Assembly: GCA_900102385.1 (NCBI GenBank)
Contig: FNBQ01000010.1
Location: 33,384 to 97,383, forward strand
Length of the DNA stretch: 64,000 bases
Direction: 5' to 3'
DNA from: Bacteroidales bacterium KHT7
Lineage (GTDB): Bacteria; Bacteroidota; Bacteroidia; Bacteroidales; Bacteroidaceae
How positions within the stretch are numbered: the stretch's first letter is position 1; every line of letters begins with the position of its first letter. A program made the position numbers and the translations under genes. This document shows, piece after piece, positions 33,447-42,199 of the stretch. The notes under the pieces are model-generated. The model was not told where the DNA came from and ran no database searches. It saw only the letters and a list, made by a program, of their open reading frames with translations.

Positions 33447-34727
33447 ATGATACGAGATTTTTGGGTGAAGAACTATCTTTCCATTCGCGACAAGCAGGAA
33501 TTAAGCTTCGTGGCAAAAGGACCATCTTCGGAACTTGTTACCGAAGTAGCTGACGGCGTGTTCCTATACAAATTAGGCATTCTATATGGTTCAAACGCTT
33601 CGGGTAAGTCGAATATGCTGATAGCCATGAACGAGGTGTTTCGTCTGTTGATTATGCCAAAATCGGATGCGACAGTCGATATTGGCGGTTGCATTCCATT
33701 TGTGCTTACCAAAGATGAGCCAACGGAAATGCACGTGTCGTTCTATGCCGATGGCATCCGATATGATTACGATGTCAAGTTTAACGGCAAGCACATCCTA
33801 AGTGAATCCTTGTACTATTACCCAAACAAATCTAAATCTTTGTTTTATGAGCGTAGTTTTGTGGGTGAGAATGTACAGGCTGACATCAAGTTTGGTGCGA
33901 GTCTCAAACTGCAAGTCAAGACGCAGGAGAGCATACGCGAAAACACTTTGAACAATCATAGTGTATTGTCCGTATGTCGAAAGGCTGCCTTGAAAGAAGA
34001 CATTGCTCCGTTCAATACACTCCACGCTTGGATTATGGCTAATTATCACGATGTAGATGGGGATGTAGAAAAGGGACTTGTTGAAATCTTGAAGGATGCT
34101 TACAGCAATTCCAAGAAGCGAAAGTTCTATAACACCATGCTCCAGAAGGCAGACTTGAATATCTTGGAGTATCGTCCTATTGTGGAAGACCGTTTTGTGC
34201 CTAATGATTTTCGTAAACGCATCCAGAAGGAGAACATTCCAGAGGAGATGAAAAATGTTCTGTTGAAGCCAACCACAGATTCTATTACTTTCTTGAATCA
34301 TTCTGCCAATGGTGACTTTGACATTCCGCTCAGATGGCAATCGAAAGGAACTCAAAAGTATATTCGCATTCTTGATGCGTTGTATGATTTGATAACAAAT
34401 CCTCATGTATTCTTCCTTGACGAACTTGGCGAGGACTTGCACAACGACTTGTTGTACTATTATCTCAATGTTTTCATCTTTAACTCCGACAAATCGCAGT
34501 TGATTATTACGAGTCAGGAGACAACGCTTCTTTCTCAAGATTTGATTAACGAGAACCGAGGCGTGGTATGGTTTGTAGAGAAAAACAAGGAAACAGCTTC
34601 ATCTGAGTACGCCCGTGGTGATTCATTCGGCTTGCACAAGAACCTTTCGCTATACAATTCTTATCGTATCGGCAGATTGGGAGCAAAGCCAGAACTGGGT
34701 AGTATCTTTATAAATCTGGAGGACTGA
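33447..34727 (+). CDS. AAA/ABC-type ATPase of an RloAB/AbiL-like defence pair
   Basis: Protein of 426 residues. It opens IRDFWVKNYLSIRDKQELSF like SMC/OLD-type ATPases. The Walker A is GSNASGKSN (residues 48-56), an ABC-like signature stands in WQSKGTQKYIRIL, the Walker B is HVFFLDELGEDLH, and the switch histidine region is QLIITSQETTLL. Such AAA_21 ATPases paired with RloB-type TOPRIM proteins occur in phage-exclusion systems (AbiL, RloAB, PARIS-like split OLD systems). The next gene starts 2 bases after the stop. Its location between duplicated surface-protein genes suggests acquisition as a cassette. Defence function is inferred. Confidence 0.85.
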   Translation: MIRDFWVKNYLSIRDKQELSFVAKGPSSELVTEVADGVFLYKLGILYGSNASGKSNMLIAMNEVFRLLIMPKSDATVDIGGCIPFVLTKDEPTEMHVSFYADGIRYDYDVKFNGKHILSESLYYYPNKSKSLFYERSFVGENVQADIKFGASLKLQVKTQESIRENTLNNHSVLSVCRKAALKEDIAPFNTLHAWIMANYHDVDGDVEKGLVEILKDAYSNSKKRKFYNTMLQKADLNILEYRPIVEDRFVPNDFRKRIQKENIPEEMKNVLLKPTTDSITFLNHSANGDFDIPLRWQSKGTQKYIRILDALYDLITNPHVFFLDELGEDLHNDLLYYYLNVFIFNSDKSQLIITSQETTLLSQDLINENRGVVWFVEKNKETASSEYARGDSFGLHKNLSLYNSYRIGRLGAKPELGSIFINLED

Positions 34728-34729
34728 CG

Positions 34730-35338
34730 ATGGGAAAACTACGACAAACAGCCCTCATATTGGGAGAAGGAACAACCGAGTTCTTCTATTTCAAGTCTTT
34801 GTGCGACGTGTTCAAACGTCTGACCATCAAGCCTGATTATCCTAAGCATACGAGTATAAAGGAACTTGAACTCAAGATAGAAGATGGTATATCTATGGGC
34901 TACAACCATATCTTCTGTGTCATCGATATGGATACAAAGGACGAAGAACCTGAGCGTTCCCAATACCAGAAGCTAAAGGCAAAGTATGCCAAGCCAATCA
35001 ATAAGCCGAAGAAAGGCATATATTGCGAGGTCGAGTTCTTCGAGACACACCGCTGCACCGAACTGTTCTTCCTCTATTATTTCAGATATACTTCACGACC
35101 ATACGATGAGCAAGAGCCATTGCTCAAAGACCTCAATCAATGTGTTGAGTATCGCAAAATGATAGATTTCTTCATCAAGACCAAAGGCCTGCACAACTAC
35201 TTTGAACGTAATGGAGGTAGCCTCGAAAAAGCTATTGCCAATGCCAATCGTTCAATGGATGAGAAACTCTCTTATAGAAGGAATTATACCTTCTCAGAAC
35301 TCGGAAGACTGATGGAAAAGCTGAAGGGGCTGGAATAG
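34730..35338 (+). CDS. RloB family TOPRIM-like protein
   Basis: Protein of 202 residues. LILGEGTTEFFYFKSL gives the TOPRIM glutamate (E13, with E17), and FCVIDMDTKDEEPER supplies the DxD pair (D66, D68). This is the RloB (PF13707) pattern, a probable metal-dependent nuclease that acts with the ATPase encoded 2 bases upstream. No start problem is seen. The region from 35339 to 35428 is a short unrecognised tail, after which the duplicated LRR flank resumes. Confidence 0.87.
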   Translation: MGKLRQTALILGEGTTEFFYFKSLCDVFKRLTIKPDYPKHTSIKELELKIEDGISMGYNHIFCVIDMDTKDEEPERSQYQKLKAKYAKPINKPKKGIYCEVEFFETHRCTELFFLYYFRYTSRPYDEQEPLLKDLNQCVEYRKMIDFFIKTKGLHNYFERNGGSLEKAIANANRSMDEKLSYRRNYTFSELGRLMEKLKGLE

Positions 35339-35428
35339 TGTAGACTATGGCAACAACGAATGAAAAAACAGTATGATTTAAGGTGTTATAAAGATGAATT
35401 TGTAAAAGCCTCAGTCTAACGAGAAGGG

Positions 35429-35530
35429 CAAGAATTTTCGTGGGGATATTCGGTGGATTTCTGGTAGCTTAAAATAATTACTCCATGTCAATTTGTGAGA
35501 TTATGTTTCATATTTTGAGCAACAGAGATT
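35429..35530. repeat. Direct repeat, right copy, downstream of LRR gene 2
   Basis: Nearly identical to 30730-30838. It marks the point at which the LRR-associated duplicated sequence resumes after the defence cassette. Confidence 0.85.
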
Positions 35531-35539
35531 TTGAAGAAT

Positions 35540-35578
35540 AGATAAGACCACGCTTTTTATAATGGCGTGGTCTTATCT
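35540..35578 (-). terminator. Terminator of LRR gene 2
   Basis: AGATAAGACCACGC / GCGTGGTCTTATCT, the same stem as after LRR gene 1, 10 bases beyond the stop codon. Confidence 0.88.
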
Positions 35579-35587
35579 TAAAAAATA

Positions 35588-37300
35588 TCAATCTAAACGG
35601 ATTTTGTAAGTATTTTGCCCAATCATTACGATTGCAACAGAACCCGATTTTAAGTTTGTGTTTATTAAGGCTGAACCGTTTCTTATAGCAGTTGTGCCAA
35701 TCAATTGTCCGCTAATGGTATATATGCTTACCTTTTCGCCATCAGCATCGCTTTTTACTATGATATCGTTTCCGTTGGCTACTATGTTATAATCGTTTGT
35801 TGATGCTGCATCTATTTGTGTTGTTGCATCCTCTATTGGCAGAATTGTGCCAAACCAACTCCATGGAGCAGTTGCTTTGTATTCGTTAATAGCAGAGGCT
35901 GGAACATAGAGAGTTGCGTAATTTATGTAGAGGCCATGAATACCGAATGTGTTTTCGTTTGTTTCTGGTAATTTTGTTGCGTAACAGTAAACAGTTTTTA
36001 AGTTCTTGCAGTCATCGAAAGCGTTGCTTCCGATGGTAGTCACGCTGTTCGGTATAGTAACGGATGTAAGTCCCGAGCAGTTATTGAAAGCGCCGTTTCC
36101 AATGCATGTCACGCTATATTGGTTATCATTGTAAGTGACGGCTTCTGGAATTATAACTTTTCCGGAATAATAATTTGGAGAAGACGTGACTTCGGCAGTT
36201 TTGTCTTTTTCAAACAAATTGTAATGTATACCGTCAATCTTTACACTATAAGTATCTGTATTTGCAGCATCTATTGGTAGAATTGTGCCAAACCAGCGCC
36301 ATGGGAATGTTGTTTCGTATTCGTTAATAGCAGAGGATGGAACATAGAGAGTGACGGAATTAATATTACCGAATTCGATGATTGAGTTTGCTTTTGGTAT
36401 TTTTGTTGCGTAACAATAAACTGTTTTTAAGTTATTGCAGCCCATGAAAGCCCAGACTCCGATGCTAGTCACATTGTTTGGAATGGTAACGGATGTAAGT
36501 TTCGAACAGTTCTCGAAAGTGTATTTTCCGATGGTAGTCACGCTGTTTGGTATAGTAACGGATGTAAGTCCCGAGCAATTTCTGAAAGCCTCGTCTCCGA
36601 TGCTAGTCACATTGTTTGGTATAGTAACGGATGTAAGTCCAGAACAACCAGAGAAAGCCTCGTCTCCGATGCTAGTCACGCTGTTTGGTATAGTGATGGA
36701 TGTAAGTCCAGAGCAATTTCTGAAAGCGCCGGATCCAATGTTAGTCACGCTGTTCGGAATTGTGATGGATGTTAGTCCTGAACAACCTGAGAAAGTACTG
36801 GATTCAATGTTTGTCACGCTGTTTGGAATAGTAATGGATGTAAGTCCAGAACAACCAGAGAAAGCCCAGAATCCGATGGTAGTCACGCTGTTTGGAATAG
36901 TAATGGATGTAAGTCCCGTGCAACCAGAGAAAGCTCCTTCTCTGATGCTGGTCACGCTGTTTGGAATAGTAATGGATGTAAGTCCCGTGCAGCGAAAGAA
37001 AGCGTTGTTTCCGATGCTAGTCACGCTGTTCGGTATAGTAATGGATGTAAGTCCAGAGCATCCAAGGAAAGCGTATTGTCCGATGCTAGTTACGCTATAT
37101 TGTGAATCATTGTAAGTGACAGCTGCTGGAATAGTAACTTCTTCAGAGTATTGTAAATACTGAGAATAAGTGACTTCGGCAGTTTTGTCCTTATCAAACA
37201 AATTGTAAATTATGCCGTTAATATTGACACCATAAGAATCTGCATTTGCCACCATTGGCAAAAACAATAAGGTAAAAAGGAAAAGTAATAATTTCTTCAT
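35588..37300 (-). CDS. BspA-type leucine-rich repeat surface protein (LRR_5), second copy
   Basis: Protein of 570 residues from the ATG at 37300 (signal peptide MKKLLLFLFTLLFLPMVANA). It differs from the paralogue at 30890 in having two modules. A first LRR_5 tract ends with a spacer (around residues 310-345), then a second copy of the N-terminal head domain (TYSVKIDGIHYNLFEKDKTAEV) and a short second LRR tract follow, before the same type IX-like C-terminal domain ending YKIRLD. The internal head duplication suggests fusion of two such genes. Confidence 0.93.
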   Translation of the reverse strand: MKKLLLFLFTLLFLPMVANADSYGVNINGIIYNLFDKDKTAEVTYSQYLQYSEEVTIPAAVTYNDSQYSVTSIGQYAFLGCSGLTSITIPNSVTSIGNNAFFRCTGLTSITIPNSVTSIREGAFSGCTGLTSITIPNSVTTIGFWAFSGCSGLTSITIPNSVTNIESSTFSGCSGLTSITIPNSVTNIGSGAFRNCSGLTSITIPNSVTSIGDEAFSGCSGLTSVTIPNNVTSIGDEAFRNCSGLTSVTIPNSVTTIGKYTFENCSKLTSVTIPNNVTSIGVWAFMGCNNLKTVYCYATKIPKANSIIEFGNINSVTLYVPSSAINEYETTFPWRWFGTILPIDAANTDTYSVKIDGIHYNLFEKDKTAEVTSSPNYYSGKVIIPEAVTYNDNQYSVTCIGNGAFNNCSGLTSVTIPNSVTTIGSNAFDDCKNLKTVYCYATKLPETNENTFGIHGLYINYATLYVPASAINEYKATAPWSWFGTILPIEDATTQIDAASTNDYNIVANGNDIIVKSDADGEKVSIYTISGQLIGTTAIRNGSALINTNLKSGSVAIVMIGQNTYKIRLD

Positions 37301-37330
37301 AATCATTATTGTTAACATTCTATAAATGCA

Positions 37331-37361
37331 CAAAAATACAAATTTGCTGAGAGTATGCAAA
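37331..37361 (-). promoter_or_regulatory. Promoter of LRR gene 2
   Basis: Minus-strand TTTG (37358-37361), 19 bases, then TATTTTTG (37331-37338). Same layout as the promoter of LRR gene 1. Confidence 0.85.
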
Positions 37362-37395
37362 ATTAATAAGCTGTTTTTGGGTGATTTTTCTTATA

Positions 37396-37446
37396 AACAA
37401 AAAAGAGGACTAAATATAGCCCTCTTTTACCGTTGCTGAAAACGGA
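37396..37446 (-). terminator. Terminator of uxaA
   Basis: AAAAGAGG / CCTCTTTT (37401-37428) followed on the minus strand by a T-run, plus a small CCGTT / AACGG hairpin at 37431-37446, both between the uxaA stop codon and the LRR gene 2 promoter. Confidence 0.75.
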
Positions 37447-37462
37447 TTTTATAGCGTGTGTT

Positions 37463-38959
37463 TTATAGAGTTACACCATTCTTGAAAATTGCAATCTCGC
37501 GGTATCCGTTCTTCTCGTTGTTTACGAGTTCCTCGCCGCTTGCAACCTTTATGATATAGTCTATGAACTTCTCCGACAGGTTCTCCATTGTCTCGCCCTG
37601 AACAAGTACGCCGGCGTTGAAGTCAATCCACTTTGGCTTGTTGTTGTATAGGTTAGAGTTTGTAGAAATCTTCATTGTCGGAACGTAAGTGCCGAATGGC
37701 GTTCCGCGGCCGGTTGTAAACAGAACCATGTGGCATCCGCATGATGCGAGGGCTGTTGCCGCTACAAGGTCGTTGCCCGGAGCAGACAGAAGGTTCAAGC
37801 CCTTAACCTCAAGACGCTCGCCGTAAGCCATTACGCCGCTAACAGGACCCTTACCGCACTTCTGAGTACAGCCGAGAGCCTTGTCCTCGAGTGTAGAGAT
37901 ACCGCCAGCCTTGTTGCCCGGAGATGGGTTCTCGCCAACAGGCTCGCCGTGTGAAAGGAAATAACTCTTGAAGTCGTTAATCAGCTTAACAGTCTGGTCG
38001 AACAGTTCTGGAGTCTTGCAACGGTTCATCAAGATAGTCTCTGCGCCGAACATCTCAGGCACTTCGGTAAGAACGGTTGTTCCGCCCTGAGCCACAAGGA
38101 AGTCGGAGAATACACCAAGAAGAGGGTTGGCTGTGATGCCCGAGAAACCGTCAGATCCGCCGCACTTCAAGCCAACGCGAAGTTCGTGCAGAGGCACATC
38201 AACGCGCTTGTCCTGCTTTGCCTTCTCGTAGAGGCCTCTCAGAATCTTCATACCTTCCTCAACCTCGTCGCCCTCGACCTTCTGCGTTGTCATAAACTTA
38301 ACGCGCTCCTCGTCGAACTTGCCGATGAACTCCTTGAACACGTCAGGCTGGTTGTTCTCGCAGCCAAGGCTCACAACGAATACCGCTCCTGCGTTAGGGT
38401 GCTTAACCATGTCGCGCAGAATCTTCTTTGTGTTCTCGTGGTCGTCGCCAAGCTGAGAGCATCCGTAGTTGTGAGGGAATGCAACGATGGCGTCTACGCC
38501 CTCGCCCTTAGTCTCTTCCTGCAACTGCTTTGCAAGTTTGTCTACTATACCGTTGACACATCCTACGGTTGGAATAATCCATACCTCGTTGCGGATACCA
38601 ACGTCGCCGTTCTTTCTGCGATAGCCCTTGAAGGTGAGGTTGCGGTTGGCAATATCGAGGTCGCACTTGACAGGGTTGTAGGTATAGTCGAGCAATCCTG
38701 CAAGATTAGTCTTCAGGTTGTTCTCGTTTACCCAGTCGCCTTGCTTAAGGTTCTGTTTTGCATGACCGATAGGGTAGCCGTACTTTATAACGTCTACGCC
38801 CTCGTTGATATCCTCGAGAAGGATTTTATGACCGGCAGGTGTATCCTGATTCACCTTTATCTCTTTGCCATCAATAGCTATAGTCTCGCCAGCGCTTATT
38901 GGCTGAATGGCAACCACCACGTTGTCGGCAGGGTTGATTTTTAAAAACTTATTCTCCAT
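37463..38959 (-). CDS. uxaA: Altronate dehydratase (UxaA family)
   Basis: Protein of 498 residues, the full-length form with an N-terminal SAF domain (about residues 1-95) and the C-terminal D-galactarate dehydratase/altronate hydrolase domain (KGYRRKNGDVGIRNEVWIIPTVGCVN, FPHNYGCSQLGDDHENTK, LKCGGSDGFSGITANPLLG, CTQKCGKGPVSG). It dehydrates D-altronate to 2-keto-3-deoxygluconate in galacturonate degradation. It lies 24 bases downstream of the LacI-type regulator and likely forms an operon with it. The product is the substrate of the divergently encoded KdgK. Confidence 0.93.
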   Translation of the reverse strand: MENKFLKINPADNVVVAIQPISAGETIAIDGKEIKVNQDTPAGHKILLEDINEGVDVIKYGYPIGHAKQNLKQGDWVNENNLKTNLAGLLDYTYNPVKCDLDIANRNLTFKGYRRKNGDVGIRNEVWIIPTVGCVNGIVDKLAKQLQEETKGEGVDAIVAFPHNYGCSQLGDDHENTKKILRDMVKHPNAGAVFVVSLGCENNQPDVFKEFIGKFDEERVKFMTTQKVEGDEVEEGMKILRGLYEKAKQDKRVDVPLHELRVGLKCGGSDGFSGITANPLLGVFSDFLVAQGGTTVLTEVPEMFGAETILMNRCKTPELFDQTVKLINDFKSYFLSHGEPVGENPSPGNKAGGISTLEDKALGCTQKCGKGPVSGVMAYGERLEVKGLNLLSAPGNDLVAATALASCGCHMVLFTTGRGTPFGTYVPTMKISTNSNLYNNKPKWIDFNAGVLVQGETMENLSEKFIDYIIKVASGEELVNNEKNGYREIAIFKNGVTL

Positions 38960-38983
38960 AAGATGTGTAATTGTATGTTTATT

Positions 38984-40060
38984 TTATTTATTCAAAGAAG
39001 TGTAGTAGTCGATGTTTTCGGCGCACAGCAAGTCAATCGGCATGTAGTTAATCTGCTCCACCTCCTTATGGAAAATAAGATGGTCGCAGAGGCTTGTTAC
39101 GGCTCTGTATCCCTGCTGGTGAGGTTGCTGCGCGATGAGGAACTGGATGTTGTTTCCGTTTTTCAGGAATTCGACGTTCTGTTCCAGAAGGTCGTATCCG
39201 ATGAGGCGGAAATCGTTCTTGTCCAGTTCCTGCAGGTATTCGCTGATAAGATATGCTTTAGAGTTGAAAGTAAGGCCTATGGTGACATTTTCGTGACGCT
39301 CGAAGTACTTTCGCATCACTTCCATGTCGTGCTCCTTGTTGTTCATGGCCAGGTCTATAGTTGAAAGTTCACAGTCTGGATGGTTCTTGCGCATGTATTC
39401 CTCGAATCCCAGTTCTCTGTTGTTCTGCTGGTTTGTTCCGATGCGCCCGATGTATATTTGTCTGAATATGACCACCTCCTTGATGCCGGGCTCAATCATG
39501 AGCAGCATCTTGGCTGCAAGTGCTCCGCTTCGGCTTGAGTTCTGTCCGAAGAAGGCGATAGGCTCGAGGTTGTCGATGTTAGAGTCTATGAACACGTACG
39601 GGATTTCCTTTTCCTGAAGCATGTCGGTGAGTTTCTTAGTGTTGTCCTCCTCGACAGGCGATAGGATTACGCCGTCGGGTTCTTTGTCCATAACGAGTTT
39701 TATCGACTTTACGAAAGAGTCTATGTCGTACTGGTCGTAATATACCATGCTAAGTGTTATGTGAAAATCGTGCATCTCGTTCATGCATTGCAGCGCTCCA
39801 GCCTCCACGTCAGACCAGTATTCGCCTTCGTTGTGCTTTGGCAGCAGGCAAACGAAGTGGTATTTCTTGTTGCTTGCCAATGCGCTTGCATACATGTTTG
39901 GCTGATAATTCATTTCTTTCAGAATTTTGCGCACTTTCTCTGCACTCGCCAGAGACACGCCCGGACGGTTGTGCAGGACACGGTCGACTGTGCCGACAGA
40001 TACGCCTGCCATGATCGCGATATCCTTGATTCTAATTCTATCAGGAATCTGTTGCTCCAT
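38984..40060 (-). CDS. LacI family transcriptional regulator
   Basis: Protein of 358 residues. The start is set at the ATG at 40060 so that the protein begins MEQQIPDRIRIKDIAIMAG; an upstream start at 40126 is too far from the helix-turn-helix. IKDIAIMAGVSVGTVDRVLH is the LacI DNA-binding motif, and the rest is a periplasmic-binding-protein-like sensor domain (Peripla_BP_4 type). Placed between uxaA and kdgK, it most likely controls both in response to a uronate intermediate. Confidence 0.9.
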   Translation of the reverse strand: MEQQIPDRIRIKDIAIMAGVSVGTVDRVLHNRPGVSLASAEKVRKILKEMNYQPNMYASALASNKKYHFVCLLPKHNEGEYWSDVEAGALQCMNEMHDFHITLSMVYYDQYDIDSFVKSIKLVMDKEPDGVILSPVEEDNTKKLTDMLQEKEIPYVFIDSNIDNLEPIAFFGQNSSRSGALAAKMLLMIEPGIKEVVIFRQIYIGRIGTNQQNNRELGFEEYMRKNHPDCELSTIDLAMNNKEHDMEVMRKYFERHENVTIGLTFNSKAYLISEYLQELDKNDFRLIGYDLLEQNVEFLKNGNNIQFLIAQQPHQQGYRAVTSLCDHLIFHKEVEQINYMPIDLLCAENIDYYTSLNK

Positions 40061-40317
40061 AGGTAATTGGTATAAAAAAATATATAAATAAGGTGTGAAA
40101 ATATCTTGTTTGTTGTTATCGCCCACGAATATACATATATTAATTTATTTGATGCAATTTTTTAGGCAAAAAATGTGGCTGAATGTAATTTTTTTTCGAA
40201 AAACTTTTGCGTTACCGAAAAAAGCCGTATATTTGTGCTCGTACACACTAAGGCGTTACATTATTTAAAATAGGATTTTTGAATTAACATTTTTAAAACA
40301 TATTTTTTAACACACTT
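40061..40317. promoter_or_regulatory. Divergent control region with kdgK promoter
   Basis: The kdgK promoter is TTTG at 40206-40209, 18 bases, then TATATTTG at 40228-40235, giving a leader of about 75 bases. A weaker TATATTCG on the minus strand (about 40127-40134) may serve the lacI-type gene. No convincing operator palindrome was picked out by eye. Confidence 0.7.
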
Positions 40318-41340
40318 ATGGGTAAAGTAGTTACATTAGGTGAGATCATGCTTAGATTGTCACCAGAGGCCAACAGACGTTTTGTTCAGGCTGAGAAGTT
40401 CGAGGTTATTTATGGTGGCGGCGAGGCTAACGTTGCAGTATCATGCGCAAACTACGGTCACGACGCTTATTTTGTATCAAAGCTTCCAAAGCACGAGATT
40501 GGTCAGAGCGCTGTAAACGCATTGCGTAAGTTTGGCGTAAACACAGAGTTTATTGCTCGTGGCGGTAACCGTGTTGGTATCTACTATGCCGAGACTGGTG
40601 CTTCTATGCGTCCTTCAAAGGTTATCTACGACCGTGCAGGCTCTTCAATCGCTGAGGCTGATCCATCAGACTTCGATTTTGATGCTATCATGAAGGGTGC
40701 AGACTGGTTCCACTGGTCAGGTATCACTCCTGCTATTTCAGACAAGGCTGCAGAACTTACTAAACTTGCTTGCGAGGCTGCAAAGCGCAACGGCGTAACA
40801 GTTTCTGTTGACCTTAACTTCCGTAAGAAACTTTGGACTTCAGAGAAGGCTCAGAGCATCATGAAGCCTTTGATGCAGTATGTTGACGTTTGCATCGGTA
40901 ACGAGGAGGATGCAGAGCTTTGCCTTGGCTTCAAGCCAGATGCTGACGTTGAGGGCGGTAACACAGACGCTAAGGGTTACGAAGGCATCTTCAAGGGTAT
41001 GATGGAGACATTCGGCTTCAAGTATGTTGTTTCTACTCTCCGCGAGTCTCTTTCTGCTACACACAACGGCTGGAAGGCTATGATTTACAACGGCAAGGAG
41101 TTCTACGTTTCTAAGCGTTACGACATCATGCCTATCATCGACCGCGTAGGTGGCGGCGACTCTTTCTCAGGCGGTCTTATCCACGGCTTGCTTACAAAGG
41201 ACAATCAGGGCGATGCTCTTGAGTTCGCAGTTGCTGCTTCTGCTTTGAAGCACACTATCAACGGCGACTTCAACATGGTTTCTGCTGAGGAGGTTGAGAA
41301 CCTTGCAGGCGGTTCTGCTAACGGTCGTATCCAGAGATAA
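40318..41340 (+). CDS. kdgK: 2-keto-3-deoxygluconate kinase (PfkB family)
   Basis: Protein of 340 residues. The PfkB signatures are YGGGEANVAVSCANYG near residue 30 and DRVGGGDSFSGGLIHG near 275-290 (catalytic Asp in GGGDS). It phosphorylates KDG to 2-keto-3-deoxy-6-phosphogluconate. Codon use is biased to T- and C-ending common codons, as in highly expressed genes. It is followed by eda after a 94-base spacer containing a hairpin. The assignment as KDG kinase, not another sugar kinase, rests on the neighbours uxaA and eda. Confidence 0.9.
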   Translation: MGKVVTLGEIMLRLSPEANRRFVQAEKFEVIYGGGEANVAVSCANYGHDAYFVSKLPKHEIGQSAVNALRKFGVNTEFIARGGNRVGIYYAETGASMRPSKVIYDRAGSSIAEADPSDFDFDAIMKGADWFHWSGITPAISDKAAELTKLACEAAKRNGVTVSVDLNFRKKLWTSEKAQSIMKPLMQYVDVCIGNEEDAELCLGFKPDADVEGGNTDAKGYEGIFKGMMETFGFKYVVSTLRESLSATHNGWKAMIYNGKEFYVSKRYDIMPIIDRVGGGDSFSGGLIHGLLTKDNQGDALEFAVAASALKHTINGDFNMVSAEEVENLAGGSANGRIQR

Positions 41341-41359
41341 TATAAGAATAAAATAGAGG

Positions 41360-41395
41360 AATTAAGAACTGGTTGGAAAACATCGGTTCTTAATT
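41360..41395 (+). promoter_or_regulatory. Hairpin between kdgK and eda
   Basis: AATTAAGAAC / GTTCTTAATT forms a perfect 10-bp stem with a 16-base loop and is followed by CTTTTG. It may attenuate or partly terminate transcription between the two genes or set their mRNA ratio. Confidence 0.6.
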
Positions 41396-41434
41396 CTTTT
41401 GTATTGAATAAATAAAATAAAGAAAGAATAAAAA

Positions 41435-42109
41435 ATGGCAAAATTCGATAAGTTTGCAGTAATGGCAAAGATTGCCGCTGCTCCAATGGTTCCTGTTTTC
41501 TACAACAAGGATGTTGAGGTTTGTAAGAATGTGATTAAGGCTTGCTACGAGGGTGGCGTTCGCGCATTCGAGTTCACTAACCGTGGCGACTTTGCTCACG
41601 AGGTATTCGGCGAACTTTCAAAGTGGGCTGCAAAGGAGTGCCCAGAGTTGGCTCTCGGTATCGGTTCTGTTGTTGATGCCCCTACTGCTGCCCTTTACCT
41701 TCAGTTGGGTGCTAACTTCGTTGTTGGTCCGTTGTTCAACCCAGACATCGCAGTTGTATGTAACCGCCGTTGCGTAACTTACTGTCCGGGCTGTCTTACT
41801 CCATCAGAGATTGGTAAGGCTCAGGAGGTTGGCTGCGACTTTACTAAGGTATTCCCAGGCGATGTTGTAGGTCCTAACTTGATTAAGGGTCTTATGGCTC
41901 CAATGCCATGGTCAAAGATTATGGTTACCGGTGGTGTTGCTCCAGAGAAGGAGAACCTTACAAACTGGTTCAAGGCAGGCGTATTCTGTGTAGGTATGGG
42001 TTCTAAGCTCTTCCCTAAGGACAAGGTTGCTGCCGGCGACTGGAAGTACATTACAGACAAGTGTAAGGAGGCTCTCGGCTACTGCGAGGAGGCTCGTGCA
42101 AGCAAGTAA
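41435..42109 (+). CDS. eda: KDPG aldolase (Eda)
   Basis: Protein of 224 residues. [68 protein letters not shown] and DFTKVFPGD match the KDPG/KHG aldolase family, with the Schiff-base lysine in FTKVFPG. It cleaves KDPG to pyruvate and glyceraldehyde 3-phosphate, completing the pathway begun by UxaA and KdgK. Confidence 0.93.
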   Translation: MAKFDKFAVMAKIAAAPMVPVFYNKDVEVCKNVIKACYEGGVRAFEFTNRGDFAHEVFGELSKWAAKECPELALGIGSVVDAPTAALYLQLGANFVVGPLFNPDIAVVCNRRCVTYCPGCLTPSEIGKAQEVGCDFTKVFPGDVVGPNLIKGLMAPMPWSKIMVTGGVAPEKENLTNWFKAGVFCVGMGSKLFPKDKVAAGDWKYITDKCKEALGYCEEARASK

Positions 42110-42134
42110 TTTATTTTTGCATCAGGATATTGAA

Positions 42135-42167
42135 ACGCTGTGGTTCTCTTTCCACGGCGTTTTTTTT
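42135..42167 (+). terminator. Terminator after eda
   Basis: ACGCTGTGG pairs with CCACGGCGT (one T-G pair) across a short loop and is followed by a run of seven T. It overlaps the upstream half of the next gene's promoter. Confidence 0.85.
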
Positions 42168-42195
42168 GTTTTTAGGATATTTTGGTGTATTTTTG
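42165..42195 (+). promoter_or_regulatory. Promoter-like pair upstream of sensor kinase gene
   Basis: TTTG at 42165-42168, 19 bases, TATTTTTG at 42188-42195. The -7 box ends four bases before the ATG at 42200, so translation would be leaderless or start at the next in-frame ATG at 42227. Confidence 0.5.
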
Positions 42196-42199
42196 TGCA

